Shown here piece after piece: positions 51,101 to 58,926 of a stretch of DNA of 64,000 nucleotides (position 1 is its first letter; every line of letters starts with the position of its first letter). The notes under the pieces are model-generated. The model did no database searches, was not told the DNA's origin, and worked only from the letters and a program-made list of their open reading frames with translations. This DNA is from an uncultured Roseibium sp. (GTDB lineage Bacteria > Pseudomonadota > Alphaproteobacteria > Rhizobiales > Stappiaceae): contig NZ_CANMFD010000001.1 in the NCBI RefSeq assembly GCF_947496995.1, positions 1,174,692 to 1,238,691 on the forward strand. The letters are read 5' to 3'. The position numbers were made by a program, and so were the translations under genes.

Positions 51101-51609
51101 TATCCAACCTCAACCGCGAAGCACGCGAACGCCTGCTGACCTCCTTTGAAGTCGTCAACGGCCACTTTCAGCGTCTGTTCACCCATCTCTTCGGTGGCGG
51201 CACGGCTGAACTGCAGCTGGTTGATTCCGATGATCCGCTTGATGCCGGGCTGGAAATCATCGCCCGGCCACCGGGTAAGAAGCCGCAGACGATGACCTTG
51301 CTGTCGGGCGGCGAGCAGGCGCTCACGGCCATGTCGCTGATCTTCGCGGTGTTCCTGACGAACCCGGCGCCTATCTGCGTTCTCGACGAGGTCGACGCAC
51401 CGCTCGACGACGCCAATGTGGAGCGCTACTGCGATCTGCTCGACGAAATGGCGTCCAGTACGGAAACCCGCTTCGTGGTCATAACCCACAATCCGATCAC
51501 GATGGCCCGCATGAACCGTCTGTTCGGGGTAACTATGGCCGAACGCGGGGTTTCCCAGCTGGTTTCGGTGGATCTGGAGACAGCGGAACGATTCCGCGAA
51601 ACAGGCTGA
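48151..51609 (+). CDS. smc: Chromosome segregation ATPase SMC
   Basis: SMC with ScpAB organises and segregates the chromosome. The 1152-residue protein has an N-terminal ATPase lobe with Walker A [20 protein letters not shown], a coiled coil to about residue 505, a hinge (about 510-650, [20 protein letters not shown]), a returning coiled coil rich in Glu, Arg and Ala, and a C-terminal lobe with [20 protein letters not shown] and Walker B [19 protein letters not shown]. A GTG start at 48151 follows AAGAGG. Length is typical for the alphaproteobacterial protein. Confidence 0.97.
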   Translation: [1152 protein letters not shown]

Positions 51610-51724
51610 GACCGCATCTGCTTCGGCGGTGCCGCAAAAGCTTATGCAACTTAGGTCTCGTCTGAATCTCTTCTGTCGGAAAAACTCCTTTATTTTCAAT
51701 TGGATATAGTTTGTTTAAGGCTCC

Positions 51725-51753
51725 TTGACACGACATGTGGTGCCGACTATGGT
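51725..51753 (+). promoter_or_regulatory. Sigma-70 promoter of the atp F0 operon
   Basis: TTGACA (51725-51730) and TATGGT (51748-51753) are separated by 17 bases, an excellent match to the housekeeping consensus. They lie about 70 bases before the atpI start. Confidence 0.75.
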
Positions 51754-51822
51754 GCGCGCGGCTTAAGGGGCTCCCCTGTTGTTTGGATCTGACAAGTCGG
51801 CACGGGCTGAGGACTTACGAAC

Positions 51823-52209
51823 ATGTCTTCGCACAATGGCGATAAGGAAGATCGGGCGGCGGGAAACCCGGAAGCTGGTCTGTCGGAACGGCGGGCCCAA
51901 TTGAACCGGAAGCTTGACGGCCTGAAGGCGGTGGAACAGAAAGCCGCGCGGAAGTCGCAAAGCAGCTCATCCGGATATGCGCATGCAATGAAACTGTCTT
52001 CAGAGTTCATTGCGGGCATTCTGGTAGGTGCCGGAATCGGTTGGGTTTTCGATCAGTGGTTGGGAACATCGCCTCTCGGGCTGATCGTTTTCCTGCTGCT
52101 GGGCTTCGCAGCCGGTGTCTTGAATGTTCTGCGTTCGGTGGGTGTCGCCGAACAGCCGGACGCAAAGATCCAGCGCGAGAAAGACGTTCAAAAGGACGGA
52201 TCTGACTAG
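51823..52209 (+). CDS. atpI: ATP synthase subunit I (AtpI)
   Basis: AtpI is a small membrane protein that assists assembly of the F0 c-ring. The 128-residue protein has a hydrophilic N-terminal third and two helices: LSSEFIAGILVGAGIGWVFD and LGLIVFLLLGFAAGVLNVLR. That is the AtpI/AtpZ pattern. It leads the F0 operon and is followed by atpB 55 bases later. Confidence 0.9.
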   Translation: MSSHNGDKEDRAAGNPEAGLSERRAQLNRKLDGLKAVEQKAARKSQSSSSGYAHAMKLSSEFIAGILVGAGIGWVFDQWLGTSPLGLIVFLLLGFAAGVLNVLRSVGVAEQPDAKIQREKDVQKDGSD

Positions 52210-52264
52210 GTTTTTGTCGCGCCTTCGGGCGCAGTGATTATGAACGAGCGAAGAAGGCTGGCCG

Positions 52265-53014
52265 GTGGCGAACGATCCGATCCATCAGTTCCAAATCCAG
52301 AAGATCTTTCCGATTGAAGTCGGGGGCGTGGATTTCTCTTTTACCAATTCTTCGCTGTTCATGGTTTTGACCGTGGCAGCGACATGCGCTTTCCTGATTT
52401 TCTCGACCAGCGGTCGCGGCCTTGTGCCGTCCCGCCTGCAGTCGGTATCGGAAATGGCGTATGAGTTCGTCGCAGGGACGCTGAGAAGCGCCGCGGGAAC
52501 CGAGGGGATGCGGTTCTTCCCCCTGGTGTTCTCGCTCTTCATGTTCGTGCTTGTCGCAAACCTCTTCGGGATGTTCCCGTATTTCTTCACCATCACCAGC
52601 CATATCATCGTGACCTTCGCGCTGGCGATGCTGGTGATCATCACCGTGATCGTCTACGGCTTCATGCGCAACGGCATGAAGTTCCTCAAGCTCTTCGTTC
52701 CCAGCGGTGTGCCGGTTGCACTTCTTCCGCTGGTGACCTTGATCGAGGTGATCTCTTTCCTTTCGCGTCCGATCAGCCTGTCGGTTCGTCTCTTTGCGAA
52801 CATGCTTGCAGGTCACATCACGCTGAAAGTGTTCTCGGGCTTCATCGTAAGCCTCAGCGCCCTTGGCGCGGTCGGTATCTTCGGATCCATCCTGCCGCTC
52901 GGAATGACGGTCGCCCTGACGGCGCTGGAATTCCTGGTCGCATTCCTGCAGGCCTATGTCTTTACGGTCCTGACCTGCATGTATCTGAACGACGCCATTC
53001 ATCCTTCACACTAA
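52265..53014 (+). CDS. atpB: ATP synthase F0 subunit a
   Basis: Subunit a forms the proton half-channels against the c-ring. The 249-residue protein starts with a GTG and contains the conserved C-terminal helices with the essential arginine in [20 protein letters not shown] and the following [19 protein letters not shown]. Length is standard. It is part of atpI-atpB-atpE-atpF'-atpF. Confidence 0.97.
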   Translation: MANDPIHQFQIQKIFPIEVGGVDFSFTNSSLFMVLTVAATCAFLIFSTSGRGLVPSRLQSVSEMAYEFVAGTLRSAAGTEGMRFFPLVFSLFMFVLVANLFGMFPYFFTITSHIIVTFALAMLVIITVIVYGFMRNGMKFLKLFVPSGVPVALLPLVTLIEVISFLSRPISLSVRLFANMLAGHITLKVFSGFIVSLSALGAVGIFGSILPLGMTVALTALEFLVAFLQAYVFTVLTCMYLNDAIHPSH

Positions 53015-53085
53015 GGGTCATCCAATCACACGGCCTTCGCGCCGTGCGTGAGAAAATCTGCAAACACCATCTAGGAGCACGTGTC

Positions 53086-53310
53086 ATGGAAGCAGAAGCA
53101 GCAAAATACATCGGTGCCGGTATCGCATGCCTGGGCATGGGCGGCGCTGGTATTGGCCTCGGCAATATCTTCGGTAGCTATCTCGCCGGCGCCCTGCGCA
53201 ACCCGTCCGCTGCTGATGGCCAGTTCGGCCGTCTGATCTTCGGCTTCGCCGTTACAGAAGCTCTGGGCATCTTCTCGCTGCTGGTCGCCCTGATCCTCCT
53301 GTTCGCTTGA
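53086..53310 (+). CDS. atpE: ATP synthase F0 subunit c
   Basis: Subunit c forms the rotating ring. The 74-residue hairpin protein has [20 protein letters not shown] in helix 1, the polar loop RNPSAA, and the proton-carrying glutamate at position 58 in [15 protein letters not shown]. The ATG at 53086 has AGGAG at 53073-53077. A very stable hairpin lies downstream before atpF'. Confidence 0.97.
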   Translation: MEAEAAKYIGAGIACLGMGGAGIGLGNIFGSYLAGALRNPSAADGQFGRLIFGFAVTEALGIFSLLVALILLFA

Positions 53311-53423
53311 TCGCTCATCCGCAGCGATTATCGATGCGACTCCGGTGACGGCGCTCATGTGCATCCGGCGTTCGAATGAACACCGACACGATGCGCTAGC
53401 ACTCAAAAGAGTGATCGATTTTG

Positions 53424-53453
53424 CGGCATTCATGCGTTCGCGCATGGATGCCG
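53424..53453 (+). repeat. UUCG-capped 13-bp hairpin between atpE and atpF'
   Basis: Arms cggcattcatgcg (53424-53436) and cgcatggatgccg (53441-53453) pair over 13 positions with one G-U, closing a TTCG tetraloop. A smaller hairpin cactc-aaaa-gagtg (53400-53413) precedes it. It has no T-run, so it is more likely an mRNA-stability element that raises atpE relative to downstream genes. Confidence 0.7.
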
Positions 53454-53494
53454 GTTGATCCGATAGCCGTCCAGCCGGATTTAGGAGACAGAAA

Positions 53495-54055
53495 ATGGCA
53501 GGCGAAACGCATTCGACCACAGAAGGCATGCACGAAGTCATAGACGTGCCGGCCGCAGAACACGGCGCGGGCTTCCCGCCGTTCGACGCGACCACTTTTG
53601 CCTCCCAGCTGTTGTGGCTCGCCATCACCTTTGCCGTGTTCTACTGGATCATGAAGAACGTGGCGATGCCGCGTCTCGCAGGGATCCTGGAAGACCGCAA
53701 GGACCGTATTGCCGGTGATTTTTCCGAGGCCAACCGCCTGAAGGAAGAAACCGACGCGGCGATTGCGGCTTACGAGCAGGCGCTGGCTGAAGCCCGCAAC
53801 AAGGCACATGGCATTGCCAGCGACACGCGGGCCAAGCTGAAAGCCGACAACGAAGCCCGCCGCGAAAAAGCGGAAGCCGGGCTCGCTGAAAAGCTCAAGG
53901 CGGCGGAAGCCCATATCAGCGGCATCAAAACCGAGGCCCTTTCCCAGATCGAGGAAATTGCCGGAGACACCACGTCAGCGCTCGTCGAGAAGCTGATTGG
54001 CAAGGCTCCGACCAAGACCGATCTGTCCAAGGCGCTGAAATCGGTCATGGACTGA
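53495..54055 (+). CDS. atpF': ATP synthase F0 subunit b'
   Basis: This is one of the two different b-type stalk subunits that alphaproteobacteria and phototrophs carry. The 186-residue protein has a hydrophilic N-terminal extension, a membrane helix (FASQLLWLAITFAVFYWIM), and a long charged coiled coil starting LAGILEDRKDRIAGDFSEAN. Subunit b follows 10 bases later. Confidence 0.94.
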   Translation: MAGETHSTTEGMHEVIDVPAAEHGAGFPPFDATTFASQLLWLAITFAVFYWIMKNVAMPRLAGILEDRKDRIAGDFSEANRLKEETDAAIAAYEQALAEARNKAHGIASDTRAKLKADNEARREKAEAGLAEKLKAAEAHISGIKTEALSQIEEIAGDTTSALVEKLIGKAPTKTDLSKALKSVMD

Positions 54056-54065
54056 GGAGACCACC

Positions 54066-54545
54066 ATGGACGCAACATTTTGGGCCACGGTCGGTCTCGT
54101 TCTTTTCTTCGCACTGATTATCTACATCAAGGTTCCGTCCAAGATCGGGGCTTCTCTGGATGATCGCGCCGAAGCAATCCGCAAGGAGCTGGACGAAGCG
54201 CGCAAGATGCGCGACGAAGCCCAGGCTCTTCTGTCGGAGTATCAGCGCAAGCGTCACGAAGCCGAAGGTGAGGCAGAAGCCATCATCGCCGAAGCCAATT
54301 CGGAAGCAGAGCGTCTGACGGTGGAAACCAATCAGGCTCTTGAAGAAATGATCGCCCGCCGGACCCGGGCCGCGGAAGACAAGATCGCCCAGGCAGAGAC
54401 CCAGGCAATTGCCGAAGTCCGCGCCAAGGCAGCTGATATCGCCGTGGCGGCAGCCGAGGAAATCCTGACTGCCAAGGTCAAGGACAAGGTTGCCGACGAT
54501 ATTCTTTCCAAGAGCATCGCTCAGGTGAAAGACCGGTTGAACTAG
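54066..54545 (+). CDS. atpF: ATP synthase F0 subunit b
   Basis: This is the second b-type stalk subunit. The 159-residue protein has an N-terminal helix (FWATVGLVLFFALIIYIKVP) and a coiled coil starting GASLDDRAEAIRKELDEARK, then AEGEAEAIIAEANSEAERL. It ends the F0 operon; two hairpins with T-runs follow. Confidence 0.96.
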   Translation: MDATFWATVGLVLFFALIIYIKVPSKIGASLDDRAEAIRKELDEARKMRDEAQALLSEYQRKRHEAEGEAEAIIAEANSEAERLTVETNQALEEMIARRTRAAEDKIAQAETQAIAEVRAKAADIAVAAAEEILTAKVKDKVADDILSKSIAQVKDRLN

Positions 54546-54550
54546 ATCAA

Positions 54551-54650
54551 TCGGCTTTCAAGTGGCACCACATGAAAGCCGAAAGTTGATCGACCTTTGA
54601 AATGTCGGCGTCTTCCGCGTTCAACCGAATGCAGAAGACGCCGAATTTTT
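54551..54650 (+). terminator. Two-hairpin element, terminator of the F0 operon
   Basis: A perfect 10-bp stem (54551-54560 with 54583-54592) extends inward with gtgg/ccac. After a single-stranded link with TTGATCGA and TTTGAAA comes a second perfect 10-bp stem (54605-54614 with 54635-54644) followed by ATTTTTTC. The second stem is a good intrinsic terminator. The whole layout recurs near 61.65-61.74 kb. Confidence 0.8.
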
Positions 54651-54670
54651 TCGGACATCGCGAAAACCTG

Positions 54671-54699
54671 AAAAGCGGCCCATGTGGCCGCTTTTTTTA
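54671..54699 (+). terminator. Second terminator after the F0 operon
   Basis: aaaagcggcc (54671-54680) pairs with ggccgctttt (54686-54695) and is followed by more T. It is a classic strong intrinsic terminator, 27 bases after the previous hairpin. Confidence 0.85.
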
Positions 54700-54740
54700 T
54701 TTGTGTTCCCGAAAACCGGCTTTGATCGCGAGGGTTCAGA

Positions 54741-54759
54741 TAACTACCAAGGATAGTTA
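54741..54759. promoter_or_regulatory. Candidate operator of the 54.8 kb cassette
   Basis: TAACTA (54741-54746), seven bases, TAGTTA (54754-54759) is an inverted repeat in the AT-rich region 71 bases before the next start codon. A possible -10 TAAAAT lies near 54777. The bound protein is unknown. Confidence 0.45.
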
Positions 54760-54829
54760 AAACTCGAAATACATGCTAAAATAGCGCTGTAAATATTTTG
54801 ATTTCCAATTTTTTTATAGGAGAATTGTC

Positions 54830-55135
54830 ATGGGCGATTGCAAGCCGAAATCCCTGCCGATCGAAGAAGTCATGGAACGCACGAAGAAGGTCGTCTATCG
54901 CGCGATCGAAGAGCAGCCCAACATCAGGATTGGTGACATCGAATTTGAAATGCTGATCAATCCGACGACACTCGGTTTCAGGATCAGGGAGGAACTCATG
55001 AAAGAGGTCAGTGCCCTGGAAATATCGAAACTGTCGAACCGGATCACCAGCGAGCTCGACGTTCCCTCGCTCGAAGCCGAAGCGATTGCCATTATTCGCG
55101 AAGGCAAGATCACAATGGGGTACAGGCCGTACTGA
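54830..55135 (+). CDS. Unrecognised 101-residue protein
   Basis: I do not recognise this family. The protein is soluble, with one cysteine near the N-terminus, a helix (SLPIEEVMERTKKVVYRAIE), a strand-rich middle (NIRIGDIEFEMLINPTTLGF), a second helical region (EELMKEVSALEISKLSNRIT), and the C-terminal EAIAIIREGKITMGYRPY. The ribosome site TAGGAG is strong. Its AT-rich upstream region and lower GC differ from the neighbours. The next gene starts 12 bases after the stop, so the two form a small operon isolated between terminators and rnhB. Confidence 0.75.
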   Translation: MGDCKPKSLPIEEVMERTKKVVYRAIEEQPNIRIGDIEFEMLINPTTLGFRIREELMKEVSALEISKLSNRITSELDVPSLEAEAIAIIREGKITMGYRPY

Positions 55136-55147
55136 AGGATCCGAGCG

Positions 55148-55582
55148 ATGCCTACCAAAGAAAGGGCAGGCGGCGAAGATCTATCGTGTCCAAGCTCCCA
55201 GCCCACTTCCGCAGGCGCCAGGGTGATCGGGCTCGTCGAGCATGAAAACGGCGAACCGCGTATTGCCTATCTGAACGGGGATCAGCCTGTTACGCCTGAA
55301 TTGCTTGAAATGGCGGCTCCTTTGGAACCGACAACCGTGTTTCGCTTTGGCGCGGCGTGCGAGACATCCAGTTGCGTGCATTTCGGAAACGGTAATTGCC
55401 AGCTGGCGAAACGGATATTGACCGGGCTGGAGGAGGTTGTCGACAGCCTGCCTCCGTGTGTCCTTCGCAAATCCTGCCGCTGGTACGCCCAGGAAGGCGC
55501 CGCGATGTGCAGGCGATGTCCGCAGATCGTGACGACGTCCTCCGGTCAGGACGAAACGATAAAAGCGGTTGCGGACGGATAG
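55148..55582 (+). CDS. Unrecognised 144-residue cysteine-rich protein
   Basis: I do not recognise this family. The C-terminal half carries seven cysteines and a histidine in a regular array: C71, C76, H78, C84, C104, C110, C121, C124 (CETSSCVHFGNGNC, then PPCVLRKSCRWY, then CRRCP). The spacing suggests an iron-sulfur cluster or zinc site. The N-terminal half (GLVEHENGEPRIAYLNGDQP) looks like a small beta domain. It begins 12 bases after the 101-residue protein gene. No signal peptide or membrane helix is seen. The function is unknown; metal binding is inference. Confidence 0.75.
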   Translation: MPTKERAGGEDLSCPSSQPTSAGARVIGLVEHENGEPRIAYLNGDQPVTPELLEMAAPLEPTTVFRFGAACETSSCVHFGNGNCQLAKRILTGLEEVVDSLPPCVLRKSCRWYAQEGAAMCRRCPQIVTTSSGQDETIKAVADG

Positions 55583-55675
55583 CTCGCTGCCCTCATCTGA
55601 CCGGTCCCGAACAGGGGCCGGCTATACGAGGACGCGGGGAAGCAGAAGGTTACGGTCGCCGGTTTTCGGAGCCTG

Positions 55676-56332
55676 TCACGCCTGCTCCCCCGCGGCCAAC
55701 CGCACCGGTTTGAAAGACATCCGGTGATGCGGAGAGGGCCCGAGCGTGTTCAGCGCCACCTGATGCTGTGGAACGCCGTATCCCTTGTGCCGGGCAAAGC
55801 CGTATCCCGGCAAGTGATCGTCGAGCCGCACCATCATCCGGTCGCGTGTGACCTTTGCGACGATGGAGGCTGCAGCGACGCACAGGCAGCGCCCGTCCCC
55901 CTTGATCAAGGCCTGGCCCGGCTGTTTAAGCCCGAGCGGAACATCCCGTCCGTCGACAAGTACATATTCCGGCGGTCGTGCCAGTCCGTTCACGGCGCGG
56001 ACCATGGCCGAAAGAGTGGCCGCGCGGATGTTGTATCTGTCGATGGAGGCAGGTGACGCACTGGCGACGGCTACATGGGCGCTTGCCACGATCTGTTCGA
56101 ACAGCTCTTCGCGCACGGCCTCGGTGAGTTTCTTGGAATCGTTCAGTCCCGCCGGCACCCGGTCATAATCCAGGATTACGGCGGCAGTGACCACCGGGCC
56201 CGCCCAGGGCCCGCGTCCGGCTTCATCGACACCGCAGATCAGTCCGTCGAATGAAGCCGCATGTTTGCGTTCAAGCTTGAGATCCAGCCCGTCGGAAAAG
56301 GCAAGGTCAAAGAGTGAATGGCCGTCTGTCAT
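55676..56332 (-). CDS. rnhB: Ribonuclease HII
   Basis: RNase HII removes ribonucleotides from DNA and cuts RNA-DNA hybrids. The 218-residue enzyme has the catalytic acids in ICGVDEAGRGPWAGPVV, LVDGRDVPLG, and GDGRCLCVAAASIVAKVTRD, and the C-terminal YGFARHKGYGVPQH. The ATG at 56332 is chosen; an upstream start at 56368 would add 12 residues. The neighbouring radical SAM gene ends 10-46 bases away, suggesting one operon. Confidence 0.95.
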   Translation of the reverse strand: MTDGHSLFDLAFSDGLDLKLERKHAASFDGLICGVDEAGRGPWAGPVVTAAVILDYDRVPAGLNDSKKLTEAVREELFEQIVASAHVAVASASPASIDRYNIRAATLSAMVRAVNGLARPPEYVLVDGRDVPLGLKQPGQALIKGDGRCLCVAAASIVAKVTRDRMMVRLDDHLPGYGFARHKGYGVPQHQVALNTLGPSPHHRMSFKPVRLAAGEQA

Positions 56333-56377
56333 GATCTCGAACCTGCCGCGAGCAGCATCCCGGCGCAAGCAGGTTGC

Positions 56378-57511
56378 CTAGAAGAGATCCAGTTGCACAC
56401 CGCCTTTTTGCGGCTGAACAAAGTCGTCCGTGTTGAGTTTCTTGCGGCGCAGGTTCAGACTCAGGCGCTTGGCCGCAAGGGAAAACCGTTTCGAAATCTG
56501 ATCGGCATAGGGGCCGCCGCCGCGCATGCGTTCACCCCACTTCGCGTCGTAATCCTTGCCGCCGCGCATGGAGCGGATGAGGCTCATCACATGCTGGTAG
56601 CGGTTCGGCCGCTCGCGCAGCAGCCAGTCCCGGAAAAGTTCGGAAACTTCGAGCGGCAGGCGCAGCAGCACATAGCCGGCCTCCGCCGCACCATGCTCGG
56701 CGGCGGCTTCCAGCAGGCTCTCGATTTCACTGTCGGTCAGGGCGGGAATGACGGGCGCCATCATGACGGACGTGGGAATGCCTGCCTCCGAAAGGGCCTT
56801 TATCGCTTCCAGGCGCTTGTGCGGCGCGCTGGCGCGCGGCTCCATCGCCCGGCACAGCTTGCGGTCAAGCGAGGTCACCGACAGGGCTACCTTGACCAGG
56901 TTGCGTTCCGCCATGCGGGCCAGGATATCGATATCCCGTGTGACCAGGGCGGATTTGGTGACGATCGCGACGGGATGGCTGCAGTTTTCCAGAACCTCCA
57001 GGATTTCGCGCATCAGCGTATAGCGGCGCTCAAGGGGCTGGTAGGGGTCGGTGTTGGTGCCGATGGCGATCACGCGCGGACTGTAACCCGGCTTGGAGAG
57101 TTCGCGCTCCAGGAGCTGGGCCGCATTCGGTTTTGCAAACAGGCGCGTTTCGAAATCCAGCCCGGGAGAAAGGCCCAGAAAGGCATGGCTCGGTCGGGCG
57201 AAACAGTAGACGCAGCCATGTTCGCAGCCTCTGTAAGGGTTGATCGAACGGTCGAAGGAAATATCGGGCGACTCGTTGCGCGTGATGATCGTTCGCGCGC
57301 GCTCCTCCTGCACGTGGGTCTGCAGCGGCGGCAGATCCTCAAGGCTGTTCCAGCCGTCGTCGAAGCTTTCGCGACTAAGCGGTTCGAACCTGCCGGTCTT
57401 GTTCAGGGCGGCGCCGCGTCCGCGCCTGCGCTCTTCCGCCAGGCGGGCAGGCTCGATCTCCGGATTTTCCGGGCACGGCACCCCATCCAGAGGCTGAATT
57501 GCTGACTTCAT
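56378..57511 (-). CDS. Radical SAM protein, PA0069 family (SplB-like)
   Basis: The 377-residue protein carries the radical SAM cluster motif in NPYRGCEHGCVYCFARPSHA and belongs to the PA0069/SplB-like group. Other conserved blocks are IAIGTNTDPYQPLERRYTLM and TKSALVTRDIDIL. The reaction is unknown; distant relatives repair spore photoproduct, but this group is found in non-sporulators. It is upstream of rnhB on the same strand. Confidence 0.92.
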   Translation of the reverse strand: MKSAIQPLDGVPCPENPEIEPARLAEERRRGRGAALNKTGRFEPLSRESFDDGWNSLEDLPPLQTHVQEERARTIITRNESPDISFDRSINPYRGCEHGCVYCFARPSHAFLGLSPGLDFETRLFAKPNAAQLLERELSKPGYSPRVIAIGTNTDPYQPLERRYTLMREILEVLENCSHPVAIVTKSALVTRDIDILARMAERNLVKVALSVTSLDRKLCRAMEPRASAPHKRLEAIKALSEAGIPTSVMMAPVIPALTDSEIESLLEAAAEHGAAEAGYVLLRLPLEVSELFRDWLLRERPNRYQHVMSLIRSMRGGKDYDAKWGERMRGGGPYADQISKRFSLAAKRLSLNLRRKKLNTDDFVQPQKGGVQLDLF

Positions 57512-57622
57512 GATCGTGAACCGGAGAGAGAAAAGAACATAAAGGGAACATTAGCCAATTTAAGCGCTTTAACAAGCCCCGTCTCTCGCGCTTTAAAAAA
57601 CTTTCATGTAAAACTTGCCAAC

Positions 57623-58315
57623 ATGATCAGCGTCATTATTCCGACAAAAAATTCCGAAACCGATCTGGTGCACGCCTTGTCTGCGCTGGTTCCGGCGGCG
57701 GCTGAGGGCGTGATCCGCGAAGTTATCGTCGTGGATGGCGGATCTTCAGACAATACCGAACAGGTTGCCGATGCGGCCGGATGCGAATGGGTATCCCTGC
57801 ACGCGCCGCGGAGCGAGCGCCTGTCCTTCGGCGCCTCCCGGTCGAGACGGGGCGACTGGCTGTTGTTCCTGCATCCAGAATCGATTCTGGAAAGCGGCTG
57901 GCATCACGAAGCCCAGGCATTTGTCGAACGCGCATCAAGAGCGCCCAACGGCGACCGCACGGTAGCCAGTTTCCGATTGCGTTACGAAGCGTTCGGCCTC
58001 AGCGCGCGGGTCAGCGAGTCCATCGCGGCCCTGCGTTCTCAGCTTCTCGGCATGCCCTATGGCAATCAGGGCCTCCTGATTTCCCGGCAGTTCTACAAGA
58101 AACTCGGCGGGCACAGACCCCTGCCGGAGCTGGAAGACCTCGATATTGCCAAACGCATCGGCCGCAGCCGGATCGTCTTCCTGAGGGCGGCCGCCGTTTC
58201 TTCCGGACAAACCGAACGTGAAGGAGTGATTTCAAGGCTGCGTCAGGCCCTGGCACGCTTTTGCGTCGGCACCTTGCGGATCCCGGCAAGCGTTGCAGTC
58301 AAGCTGCACGGCTGA
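57623..58315 (+). CDS. Family 2 glycosyltransferase
   Basis: The 230-residue protein has the GT-A fold: ISVIIPTKNSETDLVHALSA, IREVIVVDGGSSDNTEQVAD, and DWLLFLHPESILE. This resembles the TIGR04283-type short glycosyltransferases. HP replaces the usual DxD (LFLHPES versus LFLDAD), so the metal site is altered and activity is uncertain. The GNQGLLISRQFYKKLGG and LEDLDIAKRIGR segments are typical of the family. The gene stands alone. Confidence 0.85.
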   Translation: MISVIIPTKNSETDLVHALSALVPAAAEGVIREVIVVDGGSSDNTEQVADAAGCEWVSLHAPRSERLSFGASRSRRGDWLLFLHPESILESGWHHEAQAFVERASRAPNGDRTVASFRLRYEAFGLSARVSESIAALRSQLLGMPYGNQGLLISRQFYKKLGGHRPLPELEDLDIAKRIGRSRIVFLRAAAVSSGQTEREGVISRLRQALARFCVGTLRIPASVAVKLHG

Positions 58316-58434
58316 AGGGAGCCTCCTCAACCGGAATGGCGACGCGAATTATTACCGGTCTTGAGAAGTTTTGCGTCATGTCTGCCCTAACCTGAGCTCC
58401 GGACACTCCGAAACAGGCATTTCAGAGGAACATC

Positions 58435-58887
58435 ATGATTAAACGCTTCGATCATTGCACCATCTGCGTCCGCGATCTGGATGCCGCGAAAAGTTTTTTT
58501 GGTCTTCTGGGGTTTCAGGAGGAATCGCACAAGACGACGGTCATCAAGGGCGAGGTCTTCTCCGGATACATGGGCGTGGACAATATCGAGGCCGATCACG
58601 TCACGCTGGTCGTTCCCGGCCTGTCGCCGCGCTTCGAAATTCAGCTGCTGCACTACCGCTCACCGGAGGCTGCGGTCGATCCGCTCTCTGGCCGTCTCGA
58701 CAAGACCGGTTACAATCACATCTGCTTCGCGGTGGACGATGCGGAGGCGCTGATTGAAAAGTTGCGCGGTCATGGCGTCGAAGTGCGCGGCGAATTGAAG
58801 AATTTCCACGACCGGCTGCTCTATTTCGTCACCGGTCCGGAAGGCATCACCATTGAACTGGCGCAATGGGGTATCGAAGCCGGGTGA
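58435..58887 (+). CDS. VOC-superfamily (glyoxalase/dioxygenase-like) protein
   Basis: The 150-residue protein has the paired beta-alpha-beta units of the vicinal-oxygen-chelate fold: RFDHCTICVRDLDAAKSFFG, then GYNHICFAVDDAEALIEKL and FVTGPEGITIELAQW. The metal ligands His (DHC), Gln/His in the middle, and Glu (ELAQW) are in the expected places. The substrate is unknown. RBS AGAGGAA precedes the ATG. Confidence 0.9.
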   Translation: MIKRFDHCTICVRDLDAAKSFFGLLGFQEESHKTTVIKGEVFSGYMGVDNIEADHVTLVVPGLSPRFEIQLLHYRSPEAAVDPLSGRLDKTGYNHICFAVDDAEALIEKLRGHGVEVRGELKNFHDRLLYFVTGPEGITIELAQWGIEAG

Positions 58888-58926
58888 CGTTCTTCACGGT
58901 GCCGGTAAACCGGACAAAGCGCCGGC

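Noticed and set aside
47407..51699. A 1430-codon open frame on the minus strand opposite dsbA and smc
   Set aside because: It is the shadow of high-GC codon bias in smc; the plus-strand frame has full SMC motifs and the minus-strand translation resembles no protein family.
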